A DNA stretch of 64,000 bases from the NCBI GenBank assembly GCA_019739225.1, contig JAHHDT010000006.1, forward strand, positions 253,823 through 317,822, written 5' to 3'. Both the position numbers and the translations under genes were made by a program. Each line of letters opens with the position of its first letter. Within the stretch, counting starts at the first letter, position 1. Below the pieces are notes generated by a model. It was not told where the DNA came from, ran no database searches, and saw only the letters and a list, made by a program, of their open reading frames with translations. Below, in pieces: positions 17,940 through 26,135 of this stretch. Source of the stretch: Aquamicrobium sp. (GTDB lineage Bacteria > Pseudomonadota > Alphaproteobacteria > Rhizobiales > Rhizobiaceae).

Positions 17940-19484
17940 TCAACCGAAGATCAGCGAAGGCAGCCATGTCGCAAGTTCCGGTATTGCCACGAGAGTGGCA
18001 AGCGCAGCAAGCTGGAGCACCACGAATGGCGCTACGCCGCGATAGATGTCGCCGGTGGTGATCGAGCGGGGAGCCACCGAACGGAAATAGAAAAGCGCGA
18101 AGCCGAAAGGCGGCGTCAGGAACGATGTCTGCAGGTTCATCGCCAGCAGAACGCCGAACCAGACCGGCGAGATGTCGGTACCGAGGATCGCAGGCCCCAT
18201 CAGCGGCACGACGATGTAGATGATCTCGACCGCCTCAAGGATGAAACCCAGCAGGAAGACCACCAGCATGATGACCAGCAGCGCGCCCATCTGGTCGCCC
18301 GGCAGGCTGCGCATCAGTTCCATGACCAGACGGTCGCCGCCGAAGCCGCGGAAGACCAGTGCCAGCAGTGAGGCGGCAATCACGATGCCGAACACCATGC
18401 CGGAAATCTTCATGGTTTCGCCAAGCGAAGGCTGCAGCAGGCCGCTGCGCCAGAGCTTCAGCGCGGCGGCAAGCGTGCCGACCGCGATCAGCGCCACGGC
18501 GACGATTGCGAACAGGCCCGCGGCGCTGTCGGTTGCGGTCCTGCCGATGCCCGCCGCCCGCAGTGCAACGAGGGCGAAGGCAGCGAGCCCCGCAGCCGCG
18601 AGCACGGTCCGGACGCTCCGGTTTTCGGTTGTGGCGAAGGCAGCCATGAGTAGTGCGCCGACGGCGCCGAGCCCGGCGGCCTCGGTCGCCGTCGCGACAC
18701 CGGCAAGGATCGAGCCGAGCACGGAGAGGATCAGCAGCATGGGCGGCAGGAAGGTGAAGATCACCTCGTGCGGATGGACACGCGGCAGCGATGGCGGCTT
18801 GGCTGCCTGGCGCGCGGGGCGCATCACCACGGTCAGGTAAAGCGCGTAGAGCGCGACGAGGAGAAGCCCGGGGACCAAGGCACCGGCGAAGAGATCGGCG
18901 ACGGAGACGGGCAGCGGCGCAAAATTGCCGGCCTGCTGCTGCGCCTCCAGATAGGTGTTGCCGATCTGGTCGCCGAGCAGCACGAGGATGATGGATGGCG
19001 GAATGATCTGGCCCAGCGTGCCAGAAGCGCAGATGAGGCCGCTCGCGCGGCGCGGCGGCACGCCCGCTTCCAGCATCGGCTTGAGGCTGACGAGCACCAG
19101 CATCACGATGGTGGCGCCGATGATGCCAGTGGCCGCGGCGATCATCGCCGAAAACAGCAGAACCGAGAGGCCCATGCCGCGCGCGCTGCCGCCCATCATG
19201 CGCGCCAAGACGGTCAGCATGTTCTCCGCCAGCCGCGCCCGCTCCAGCAGCACGCCCATCAGCACGAACAGCGGCACCGCCATAAGCAGGCTGTTGGACA
19301 TGATGCCCCAGACACGGGCAGGGAAGAACTTCAGGAAGGAAAGGTCGAAGACGCCGAAGAGGCTCGCGATCGCTGCGGTCACCAAAGGTGCACCTGCGAT
19401 GGCGAGCATGGCCGGGATGCCGCTGAGGATGCCTGCGAACAGGCCGAGGAGAAGCAGCAGCAGGAAGAATTCCTGCGCGATCAC
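17940..19484 (-). CDS. dctM: TRAP transporter large permease (12-TM type)
   Basis: A 514-residue multi-spanning membrane protein that couples ion flow to solute uptake. It has typical DctM stretches: AVPLFVLMGVLLERA, SGLICASGTLGQIIPPS and NLQTSFLTPPFGFALFY. A hydrophobic insert of about 90 residues in the middle makes it longer than the usual 430-residue DctM. The start is a GTG at 19484 whose bases overlap the dctQ stop (GTGA). The open frame continues upstream to 19631, but that part lies inside dctQ and is arginine-rich, unlike a membrane protein N-terminus. Confidence 0.88.
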   Translation of the reverse strand: MIAQEFFLLLLLLGLFAGILSGIPAMLAIAGAPLVTAAIASLFGVFDLSFLKFFPARVWGIMSNSLLMAVPLFVLMGVLLERARLAENMLTVLARMMGGSARGMGLSVLLFSAMIAAATGIIGATIVMLVLVSLKPMLEAGVPPRRASGLICASGTLGQIIPPSIILVLLGDQIGNTYLEAQQQAGNFAPLPVSVADLFAGALVPGLLLVALYALYLTVVMRPARQAAKPPSLPRVHPHEVIFTFLPPMLLILSVLGSILAGVATATEAAGLGAVGALLMAAFATTENRSVRTVLAAAGLAAFALVALRAAGIGRTATDSAAGLFAIVAVALIAVGTLAAALKLWRSGLLQPSLGETMKISGMVFGIVIAASLLALVFRGFGGDRLVMELMRSLPGDQMGALLVIMLVVFLLGFILEAVEIIYIVVPLMGPAILGTDISPVWFGVLLAMNLQTSFLTPPFGFALFYFRSVAPRSITTGDIYRGVAPFVVLQLAALATLVAIPELATWLPSLIFG

Positions 19485-19984
19485 GATGAGGCCCCCGCGC
19501 CGGGCTCGCCGCGAAGCACGGCGGCTATGCCCTGGACGATGGTAAGGCCAGCGGCGATCGGCAGCGTCGTCTTGACCAGATAGAGGCCCGGCAGCCCGCC
19601 GGTCTCGATCGACGCTTCGCGGATCTGCCACGCGTAGCGCAGCTCCGGCCAGTAGGCCCAGATCAGCAGGCCGAAGGCCGGGATCAGGAACAGGACCAGC
19701 GCGACGGCATCGGCGACCTTAAGATAGGACGGACCCATGCGTTCCGAGATCACCTCGACGCGTACATGGCCGCCCTGGGCGAGGCAGACAGGAACCGAAA
19801 GCGCAAGCAGGATCGCGAAGGCATAATTGGCGAAGTCCTGAAGGCCGATATAGCCAACCCCGAAGCCGTAGCGCAGCACGACGATCGTAAGCACCGCCGC
19901 CACCAGCAGCAGCACCGCGACCATGCAGGCGGCGCGCGTGATGCGGTCCAGCAATGCGGCAATGTTCAGGAAAAGCCCGCGCAT
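19481..19984 (-). CDS. dctQ: TRAP transporter small permease
   Basis: A 167-residue membrane protein with four hydrophobic segments (about residues 19-40, 47-65, 89-110 and 131-153). Typical DctQ features are RYGFGVGYIGLQDFANYAFA and the GGHVRVEVISERM loop. It is the first gene of the transporter unit and lies 84 nt downstream of the iclR gene on the same strand, so both could share a transcript. Its stop overlaps the dctM start. Confidence 0.88.
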   Translation of the reverse strand: MRGLFLNIAALLDRITRAACMVAVLLLVAAVLTIVVLRYGFGVGYIGLQDFANYAFAILLALSVPVCLAQGGHVRVEVISERMGPSYLKVADAVALVLFLIPAFGLLIWAYWPELRYAWQIREASIETGGLPGLYLVKTTLPIAAGLTIVQGIAAVLRGEPGAGASS

Positions 19985-20068
19985 GGCCCTGTTTGCTCTA
20001 TCCGGGGGAAGATCACAAGCGGCGTTGCGATCCTTCGCGATGGGCCAGCGGGAGGCATAGCCACGCGG

Positions 20069-20884
20069 TCACCTGACCCGATTGATCGCGTGGGCTGCCT
20101 CCGACGCCAGCGGCGCGAACCTTTCGGCGAAGGCGCTGGGGGTCCATTCGCTCAGCGAGCCCGCGATGTGGATGGCGCCGAGCGGTCTTCCGTTCGGGCC
20201 AAGCACGGCGACACCGACCGCCACCTCGCCGACAAGCACCTCCTCGACCGTCAGCGCATAACCGAGCTGGCGCGCCTCAGTGATTTTCTCGCGGACTTCC
20301 TGCGGATCGGTGATGGTCTTGTCGGTAAACGGGCGCCGGTCGGACCGTGCGATGATGTCCTCGACTTCCACGTCCGGAAGACGGGACATGACGGCGCGAC
20401 CGCCCGACGTACACAGCGTCGGCACGGAATGCCCGACCAGGGTGGCGAAGAACGTCTCGCGCTTGCTCTGCATGCGCACGGCGTAGACCATGCGCAGGTC
20501 GTCGAACAGGCTGAAGTCGACGCGCTCACGGGCGTTGCGGCGCAGATCCAGCAATACCGGCGTCGCCCGTTCGATCAGCGGATTGAGGCGCAGGTAGTCA
20601 TGGGTATGGTCGAGCAGCCTTATGCCGGGAACATAACCGCGGCCGGCCTCGTCGCGCTCGATATAGCCCAGCGTCTGGAGCGTGTGCACCACACGCTGTG
20701 CCGCGCTGCGGCCGACGCCGCTGGCTTCGGCGAGCGCCGTCAGGCTCAGGGGCCTCTGCGTGCGATGAAACGCGGAAAGCACCTGCATCGCGCGGGCCAC
20801 CGCCTGCACGAAGAGCTGGTCTTCGCGCTTGCCGTCGTCCGGGTTGCGAATTCCGTTCTCGCCGCTGGAGATATTGCGTAGCAT
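20069..20884 (-). CDS. IclR-family transcriptional regulator
   Basis: A 271-residue regulator. The winged helix-turn-helix (about residues 24-85) includes LSLTALAEASGVGRSAAQRVVHTLQTLGYIERD; the effector-binding GAF-like domain occupies about 100-265. The start at 20884 has GGGGAATGG upstream. The frame remains open toward 21070, but that stretch overlaps the divergent M81 gene. It is divergent from the M81-ABC-M20 operon and upstream of dctQMP, and the 125-bp gap holds a clear palindrome. It may control either or both units. The effector is unknown; the neighbours suggest a peptide-derived amide or an organic acid. Confidence 0.85.
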   Translation of the reverse strand: MLRNISSGENGIRNPDDGKREDQLFVQAVARAMQVLSAFHRTQRPLSLTALAEASGVGRSAAQRVVHTLQTLGYIERDEAGRGYVPGIRLLDHTHDYLRLNPLIERATPVLLDLRRNARERVDFSLFDDLRMVYAVRMQSKRETFFATLVGHSVPTLCTSGGRAVMSRLPDVEVEDIIARSDRRPFTDKTITDPQEVREKITEARQLGYALTVEEVLVGEVAVGVAVLGPNGRPLGAIHIAGSLSEWTPSAFAERFAPLASEAAHAINRVR

Positions 20885-20939
20885 TCCATTCCCCGGTTGC
20901 CTGTTGACGAACTGTTTGACCCTCACTACCGTGACATAG

Positions 20940-20967
20940 CGATATAACTGTATCGCCTGTCGATACA
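20940..20967. promoter_or_regulatory. Candidate IclR operator
   Basis: A perfect dyad TGTATCG-N5-CGATACA (20949-20967), preceded by a further half-site CGATATA (20940-20946). Three half-sites in alternating orientation in the divergent promoter between iclR (20884) and the M81 gene (21010) fit the dimer-of-dimers binding seen for IclR proteins. Confidence 0.65.
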
Positions 20968-21009
20968 AGTCTTTGTCGCATGGGCCAATCGGACAAGACG
21001 GTAGGTTGG

Positions 21010-22536
21010 ATGAGCAAACGTGTTGCCATCGGTGGCTTTCTCCACGAGACGAACACGTTCGCGCCGACACGCGCCCGATACGACAACTTCGAACAGGGTG
21101 GCGGCTATCTTCCGCTGAGCCGCGGCGACGAGATCATGAGCCGTTGCGGCGGCGTCAATCTCGGTATCAGCGGTTTCGTTGACTATGCGAATGAGATGGG
21201 CTGGGAACTGGTGCCGCTGCTGTGGACGGGCGCGATACCCTCCGCCCACGTCGAGAAGCAGGCTTATGAAGCGATAGCGCGCGAGCTGGTCGAGCGGCTG
21301 CGCGCGGCTGGCCCGCTCGACGGACTACTGCTCGATCTGCATGGGGCGATGGTCGCCGAGCATGTCGACGACGGGGAAGGCGAACTGCTGGCAAGGCTGC
21401 GCGCGGTGGCGGGTCCCGATCTGCCGATCGCGGCGAGCCTCGACCTGCACGGCAACGTCACCCGGCAGATGGTGGACCTTGCCGACGTGCTTGTCGCCTT
21501 TCGCACCTACCCGCATGTCGACATGGCGGAGACCGGCTACCGTGCCGCGGCACAGCTCGATCGGCTGATGGCGCGCGGCAGGCCGTTCGCGAAGGCGTTC
21601 CGGCAGGTGCCGTTTCTCATACCCATTCCCTGGCAGTGCACGATGATCGAGCCGGCAGGCTCGCTTTACGAAGATGTCCGGGCCGCCGAGGCGGGACCTG
21701 TTTCGAGCGCATCGATCCTTACCGGGTTTCCGGCGGCGGATTTCGAGGATTGCCTGCCGAGCGTACTGGCCTATGCCGAGACGCAGGAAGAGGCGGATGA
21801 AGCCGCCGATCGGCTGGAGCGGGCGTTTCTCGACCGTGAGACGCGGTTTGCCGGCAAGGCCTATTCGCCGGCCGATGCGGTGCGCGAGGCGGCGCGCCTT
21901 GCCGCTGGCGCGAGTCGCCCGGTGGTGATCGCCGATACGCAGGACAATCCGGGCGCGGGCGGCGATTCCAACACGACGGGCATGTTGCGTGCCCTGATCG
22001 ATGCAGGTGCGGAGCGTGCGGCAACGGGGCTGATGGTCGACCCCGAAGCGGCGAGGGCCGCCCATGAGGCAGGCGAGGGCGCGGAGATCACGATCGCGCT
22101 GGGCGGCCATTCGGGCATTCCCGGCGATGCGCCGCTCGAAGGCACGTTCCGCGTCGAGCGCATTTCGGACGGCCGTTTTGTCGCGACGGGGCCGTATTAT
22201 GGCGGGGCCCAGATGAATCTGGGACCGTCGGCCTGCTTGTCCATAGGCGGGATCAGGATCGTCGTCTCCACCTACAAGTCCCAACTGGCCGACCGGGAGA
22301 TGTATCGCTTCGTCGGCATCGAGCCCGAAAAGCAGGCGATCCTGGTCAACAAGAGTTCGGTGCATTTCCGCGCCGATTTCGAGCCGATCGCCGAAGCGAT
22401 CCTCGTGGCGACCGCACCCGGCCCGATGGCGCTCGATCCGGCCGACCTGCCGTTCACGCGGCTGCGGCCCGGCACGCGGCTGTCACCCGGCGGTCGGCCC
22501 TTTCAACGCGAGGAGACCGTTCGCCGCGCGGTATGA
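21010..22536 (+). CDS. M81-family metallopeptidase (MlrC-like), copy 1
   Basis: A 508-residue protein of the M81 family, named after MlrC, the enzyme that hydrolyses linearised microcystin fragments in Sphingomonas. The N-terminal motif HETNTF begins at His12. Candidate metal ligands lie in LLDLHGAM, SLDLHGN and YPHVDM. The C-terminal MlrC domain contains ADTQDNPGAGGDSNTTGML. No signal peptide is present, so it acts in the cytoplasm on imported material. The ATG at 21010 has the weak ribosome site AGGTTGG. It heads a unit with a peptide ABC importer and two M20 hydrolases. Most M81 proteins have unknown substrates; cleavage of amide bonds next to non-standard residues is the best guess. Confidence 0.85.
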   Translation: MSKRVAIGGFLHETNTFAPTRARYDNFEQGGGYLPLSRGDEIMSRCGGVNLGISGFVDYANEMGWELVPLLWTGAIPSAHVEKQAYEAIARELVERLRAAGPLDGLLLDLHGAMVAEHVDDGEGELLARLRAVAGPDLPIAASLDLHGNVTRQMVDLADVLVAFRTYPHVDMAETGYRAAAQLDRLMARGRPFAKAFRQVPFLIPIPWQCTMIEPAGSLYEDVRAAEAGPVSSASILTGFPAADFEDCLPSVLAYAETQEEADEAADRLERAFLDRETRFAGKAYSPADAVREAARLAAGASRPVVIADTQDNPGAGGDSNTTGMLRALIDAGAERAATGLMVDPEAARAAHEAGEGAEITIALGGHSGIPGDAPLEGTFRVERISDGRFVATGPYYGGAQMNLGPSACLSIGGIRIVVSTYKSQLADREMYRFVGIEPEKQAILVNKSSVHFRADFEPIAEAILVATAPGPMALDPADLPFTRLRPGTRLSPGGRPFQREETVRRAV

Positions 22537-22608
22537 GGCGGCGCAATATTCCAACCGGCGACAAGACCGGGATGAAGCACAGGCAAAACCAAACGAAGAG
22601 GGAAACAG

Positions 22609-24234
22609 ATGACACTGATGTCTCACGACTTTTCTACGTCGATCCTGGCCAGGGGCCGTTCGATCGCAGCCGCCGCCATGCTGGCGGCGTCCACGGCCAT
22701 CATACCTGCCGGCGCCGCGCTCGCTCAGGACGGCGAAACCATCACCGCGGTAATGCATTCGGGCTTGCGCGTGCTCGATCCTATAATCACCACCGCGCAC
22801 ATCACCCGCAATCACGGCTACATGATCTATGACGTGCTGGTCGCGCAGGACAAGGACTTCACGCCGCAGCCGCAGATGGCCGAGTTCGCCGTCTCCGATG
22901 ACGGGCTGACCTACACCTTCACGCTGCGAGACGGCCTCAAGTTCCACGACGGCGAACCGGTGACGGCAGCCGATGCGGTTGCCTCGCTGAAGCGCTGGGG
23001 CGAGCGCGATTCCGGTGGCCAGCTCATTTTCGACATCACCGCCAGCCTCGAGGCGACGGACGACAAGACTGTCACCTGGACCCTGTCTGAACCGTTCGGC
23101 CCTCTCCTCGATATCGTCAGCAAGCAGTCGGCGGTACCGCCCTTCATCATGCCGGCGCGCGTGGCGGAAACCTCAGCAGACGAGGCGATCACCGATTATA
23201 CCGGATCGGGACCGTTCGTCTTCGTGGAAGAGGAATTCGAACCGGGCGTCTCGGTCACGTACGCCAAGTTCGAGGACTATGTGCCGCGCGAGGAGCCAGT
23301 CGATTGGATGGCGGGCGGCAAGGTCGTCAACGTCGACACGGTGAAATGGGTGGCGATGCCCGACGCCCAGACGGCGATCAACGCGCTGGTTTCGGGCGAG
23401 ATCGACTATCTCGAGCAGACGCCGATCGACCTGCTGCCGATCCTTGAGGCCAGCCCGGACGTCGTGGTGGAGGTGCGCGATCCGCTCGGCTACCAGACGA
23501 TGGGCCGCATGAACTTCAAGCACCCGCCATTCGACGATGTGAAGATAAGGCAGGCGGCCCTGATGGCGATGAGCCAGGAGCCGGTTCTGGCAACCCTGAT
23601 CGGTAATCCCGAGTACTACCAGATGTGTGGTGCCGTGTTCGGATGCGGAACGCCGCTGGAGTCCGCTACGGGAACGGAGAGCCTCACGGGCGCCGGAGAC
23701 GCTGCCGCCGCCAAGGCGCTGCTCGAAGAGGCCGGCTATGACGGCACGCCGATCGTGCTGATGCAGCCGACCGACGTGGTGACGCTTACCGCTCAACCTG
23801 TGGTGGCCGCGCAGCAGTTGCGCGAAGCCGGCTTCAACGTCGACATGCAGGCGATGGACTGGCAGACGCTGGTAACGCGCCGCGCCAGCCAGTCAGCGCC
23901 TTCGGAAGGCGGATGGAACATCTTCTTCACCAACTGGATGGTGCCGGAGATTTCCTCGCCGCTTATCAACCCGATGGTCAACGGGCGCGGCGACGACGCC
24001 TGGTTCGGCTGGCCCGAGGACCCGGCGCTGGAAGAGCTGCGCGCGGAGTTCATCGCCGCCACCTCGGCTGAAGCGCAGAAGGAGATCGCGGAGCGCATCC
24101 AGGCGCATGTCATCGATGTCGTGAACTATGTGCCGCTCGGCCAGTATCTGCCGGTCCAGTCGCGCCGCACGAATATCGTCAACATGATCCCCGCCCCGGT
24201 GCCGGTGTTCTGGGAGGTCGACAAGACCGAGTAA
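22609..24234 (+). CDS. Peptide ABC transporter substrate-binding protein, operon 1
   Basis: A 541-residue periplasmic protein of the DppA/OppA solute-binding family 5. Residues 1-39 are a signal peptide ending ALA. The family core is visible: SDDGLTYTFTLRDGLKFHDGEPVTAADAV. Two cysteines near residues 342 and 347 (MCGAVFGCG) may form a disulphide. The ATG at 22609 follows AGAGGGAAACAG; a second ATG at 22618 is possible. It lies 72 nt after the M81 gene and is followed by a strong hairpin before the permease gene. Confidence 0.9.
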   Translation: MTLMSHDFSTSILARGRSIAAAAMLAASTAIIPAGAALAQDGETITAVMHSGLRVLDPIITTAHITRNHGYMIYDVLVAQDKDFTPQPQMAEFAVSDDGLTYTFTLRDGLKFHDGEPVTAADAVASLKRWGERDSGGQLIFDITASLEATDDKTVTWTLSEPFGPLLDIVSKQSAVPPFIMPARVAETSADEAITDYTGSGPFVFVEEEFEPGVSVTYAKFEDYVPREEPVDWMAGGKVVNVDTVKWVAMPDAQTAINALVSGEIDYLEQTPIDLLPILEASPDVVVEVRDPLGYQTMGRMNFKHPPFDDVKIRQAALMAMSQEPVLATLIGNPEYYQMCGAVFGCGTPLESATGTESLTGAGDAAAAKALLEEAGYDGTPIVLMQPTDVVTLTAQPVVAAQQLREAGFNVDMQAMDWQTLVTRRASQSAPSEGGWNIFFTNWMVPEISSPLINPMVNGRGDDAWFGWPEDPALEELRAEFIAATSAEAQKEIAERIQAHVIDVVNYVPLGQYLPVQSRRTNIVNMIPAPVPVFWEVDKTE

Positions 24235-24244
24235 GGCCCGCTTC

Positions 24245-24269
24245 GTCCCCCGCCGTCGCGGCGGGGGAC
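24245..24269 (+). terminator. Hairpin between binding-protein and permease genes (operon 1)
   Basis: A perfect 11-bp stem (GTCCCCCGCCG 24245-24255, CGGCGGGGGAC 24259-24269) with a TCG loop lies 10 nt after the binding-protein stop. Only CCATTTCC follows, so partial termination or 3'-end protection of the binding-protein message is likelier than a full stop. Confidence 0.65.
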
Positions 24270-24306
24270 GCCATTTCCTCCGAGTCCAGAAGGGGCCACT
24301 CCGCCG

Positions 24307-25248
24307 ATGCTTGGCTACATCATCCGGCGCATCCTTGCCGTCATTCCCGTGATGGCGATCGTCGCGATCTTCGTCTTCTTGCTTCTGCGCCTGACGCCGG
24401 GCGATCCCGCGGCGATCATCGCGGGTGATTCCGCCACGCCCGCCCAGCTCGATCGCATCCGGGAATCGCTCGGCCTGTCCGAGCCGCTCCACGTGCAGCT
24501 CGTCACCTGGATCGGCCAGCTCTTCCGGGGCGATCTCGGCACCTCGATCATCTCGAACCAGCCCGTGACCCGGCTGATCGGCCAGCGCATCTGGCCGACC
24601 CTGCAGATCGGTACGCTGACCATCATCCTGTCGGTGCTGATCGCCGTGCCGCTCGGCGTGCTTGCCGCCTGGCGCCACCGGACCTGGGTCGACTACGCGG
24701 TGATGACCTTTTCCGTGCTCGGCTTCTCGATACCGGTCTTCGTCATCGGCTACATCTTCATCAAGATCTTCGCGATCGACCTGCGCTGGCTGCCCGTGCA
24801 GGGCTACAGCGCGCCGAGCGAAAATCTCCAGGCTTTCTTCCTGCGGGCGATCCTCCCCTGCCTGACGCTGGCGACGATCTACGTCGCGCTGATCGCGCGG
24901 ATGACGCGCGCGAGCATGCTGGAGGTGCTGGGCGAGGATTATGTGCGCACCGCCCGCGCCAAGGGCGTGAAGGAGCGCATCGTGCTGTTCCGGCACGCGC
25001 TGCGCAACGCGGCGGTGCCGATCATGACCATTATCGGCACCGGTTTCGCACTGCTGATCTCGGGCGTGGTGGTGACGGAGAGCGTGTTCAACATCCCCGG
25101 CATCGGCAGGCTCACCGTCGACGCGATCCTGGCGCGCGATTATCCGGTGATCCAGGCGATGATCCTGCTGACCAGCGCGATCTACGTGTTCGTGAATCTG
25201 CTCATCGACATTTCTTACACCTTCTTCGATCCGAGGATCCGCTACTGA
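24307..25248 (+). CDS. Peptide ABC transporter permease DppB-like, operon 1
   Basis: A 313-residue inner-membrane permease of the BPD_transp_1 family with about six transmembrane segments. The N-terminus MLGYIIRRILAVIPV and the TPGDPAAII motif are typical of DppB/OppB. The coupling loop near residues 210-225 reads DYVRTARAKGVKERIV. Its stop overlaps the next gene's start (TGATG). Confidence 0.92.
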   Translation: MLGYIIRRILAVIPVMAIVAIFVFLLLRLTPGDPAAIIAGDSATPAQLDRIRESLGLSEPLHVQLVTWIGQLFRGDLGTSIISNQPVTRLIGQRIWPTLQIGTLTIILSVLIAVPLGVLAAWRHRTWVDYAVMTFSVLGFSIPVFVIGYIFIKIFAIDLRWLPVQGYSAPSENLQAFFLRAILPCLTLATIYVALIARMTRASMLEVLGEDYVRTARAKGVKERIVLFRHALRNAAVPIMTIIGTGFALLISGVVVTESVFNIPGIGRLTVDAILARDYPVIQAMILLTSAIYVFVNLLIDISYTFFDPRIRY

Positions 25249-26132
25249 TGGCCGGCCAACCGCAACCGACCTCCGCCATGCAGGTCGTGCTCGGCGCGAT
25301 CCAGCTTCCGGCGTCCTTCCGCCTTGGCGTCGGACCGATCATCGCGGCGGTCGTGCTGGTGCTGATCGTGCTGGCGACAGCCACGGCCTATCTCTACGTG
25401 CCGCACGACCCGATGAATATGAACGCGCTGCAACGCCTGAAGGGGCCAAGCGAGACGTTCTGGCTGGGCACCGACCCCTATGGTCGCGACCTCTTCTCGC
25501 GGGTGATGATCGGGGGGCAGGTTTCGCTGCTGATCGGCATCGGCGCGGCAATCGTTTCCGTCTTTATCGGTTTGGTGATCGGCCTCGTCTCCGGTTTCTT
25601 CCGCACCGCAGACGCGATCATCATGCGCATCATGGATGCCCTTATGGCGATCCCCTCGATCCTGCTGGCCATCGCGCTGGTCGCGCTTAACGGGCCGAGC
25701 ATATGGTCGGTGATCTTCGCTATCACCATTCCGGAAATCCCACGGGTGGTTCGCCTGGTGCGCTCGGTCGTGCTTTCGGCGCGCGAGGAGCCCTATGTCG
25801 AGGCGGCGATCGCGCTCGGCTCCTCGATGTCGAAGATCCTGTGGCAGCACCTGATGCCGAACACGCTTGCGCCGATCATCGTGCAGGGTACCTATATCTG
25901 CGCCTCGGCGATCCTGACTGAGGCGATCCTGTCGTTCCTGGGCGCCGGCGTTTCGACCGAAATCCCCACCTGGGGCAACATCATGGCCGAGGGGCGCATG
26001 TTCTTCCAGATCAAGCCGGAACTGATCTTCTGGCCGGGACTGATGCTGTCGCTTTGCATCCTCTCCATCAATTTGCTCGGCGACACGGCGCGCGACATGC
26101 TCGATCCGCGCCTCAAGAAGCGGGAGGCCTGA
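25248..26132 (+). CDS. Peptide ABC transporter permease DppC-like, operon 1
   Basis: A 294-residue permease of the DppC/OppC type with a first membrane segment at about residues 27-47 and the family motif WLGTDPYGRDLFSRVM. The coupling segment YVEAAIALGSS contacts the ATPase. The start overlaps the dppB-like stop, and the ATPase gene begins 3 nt after its own stop. Confidence 0.92.
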   Translation: MAGQPQPTSAMQVVLGAIQLPASFRLGVGPIIAAVVLVLIVLATATAYLYVPHDPMNMNALQRLKGPSETFWLGTDPYGRDLFSRVMIGGQVSLLIGIGAAIVSVFIGLVIGLVSGFFRTADAIIMRIMDALMAIPSILLAIALVALNGPSIWSVIFAITIPEIPRVVRLVRSVVLSAREEPYVEAAIALGSSMSKILWQHLMPNTLAPIIVQGTYICASAILTEAILSFLGAGVSTEIPTWGNIMAEGRMFFQIKPELIFWPGLMLSLCILSINLLGDTARDMLDPRLKKREA

Positions 26133-26135
26133 GCG

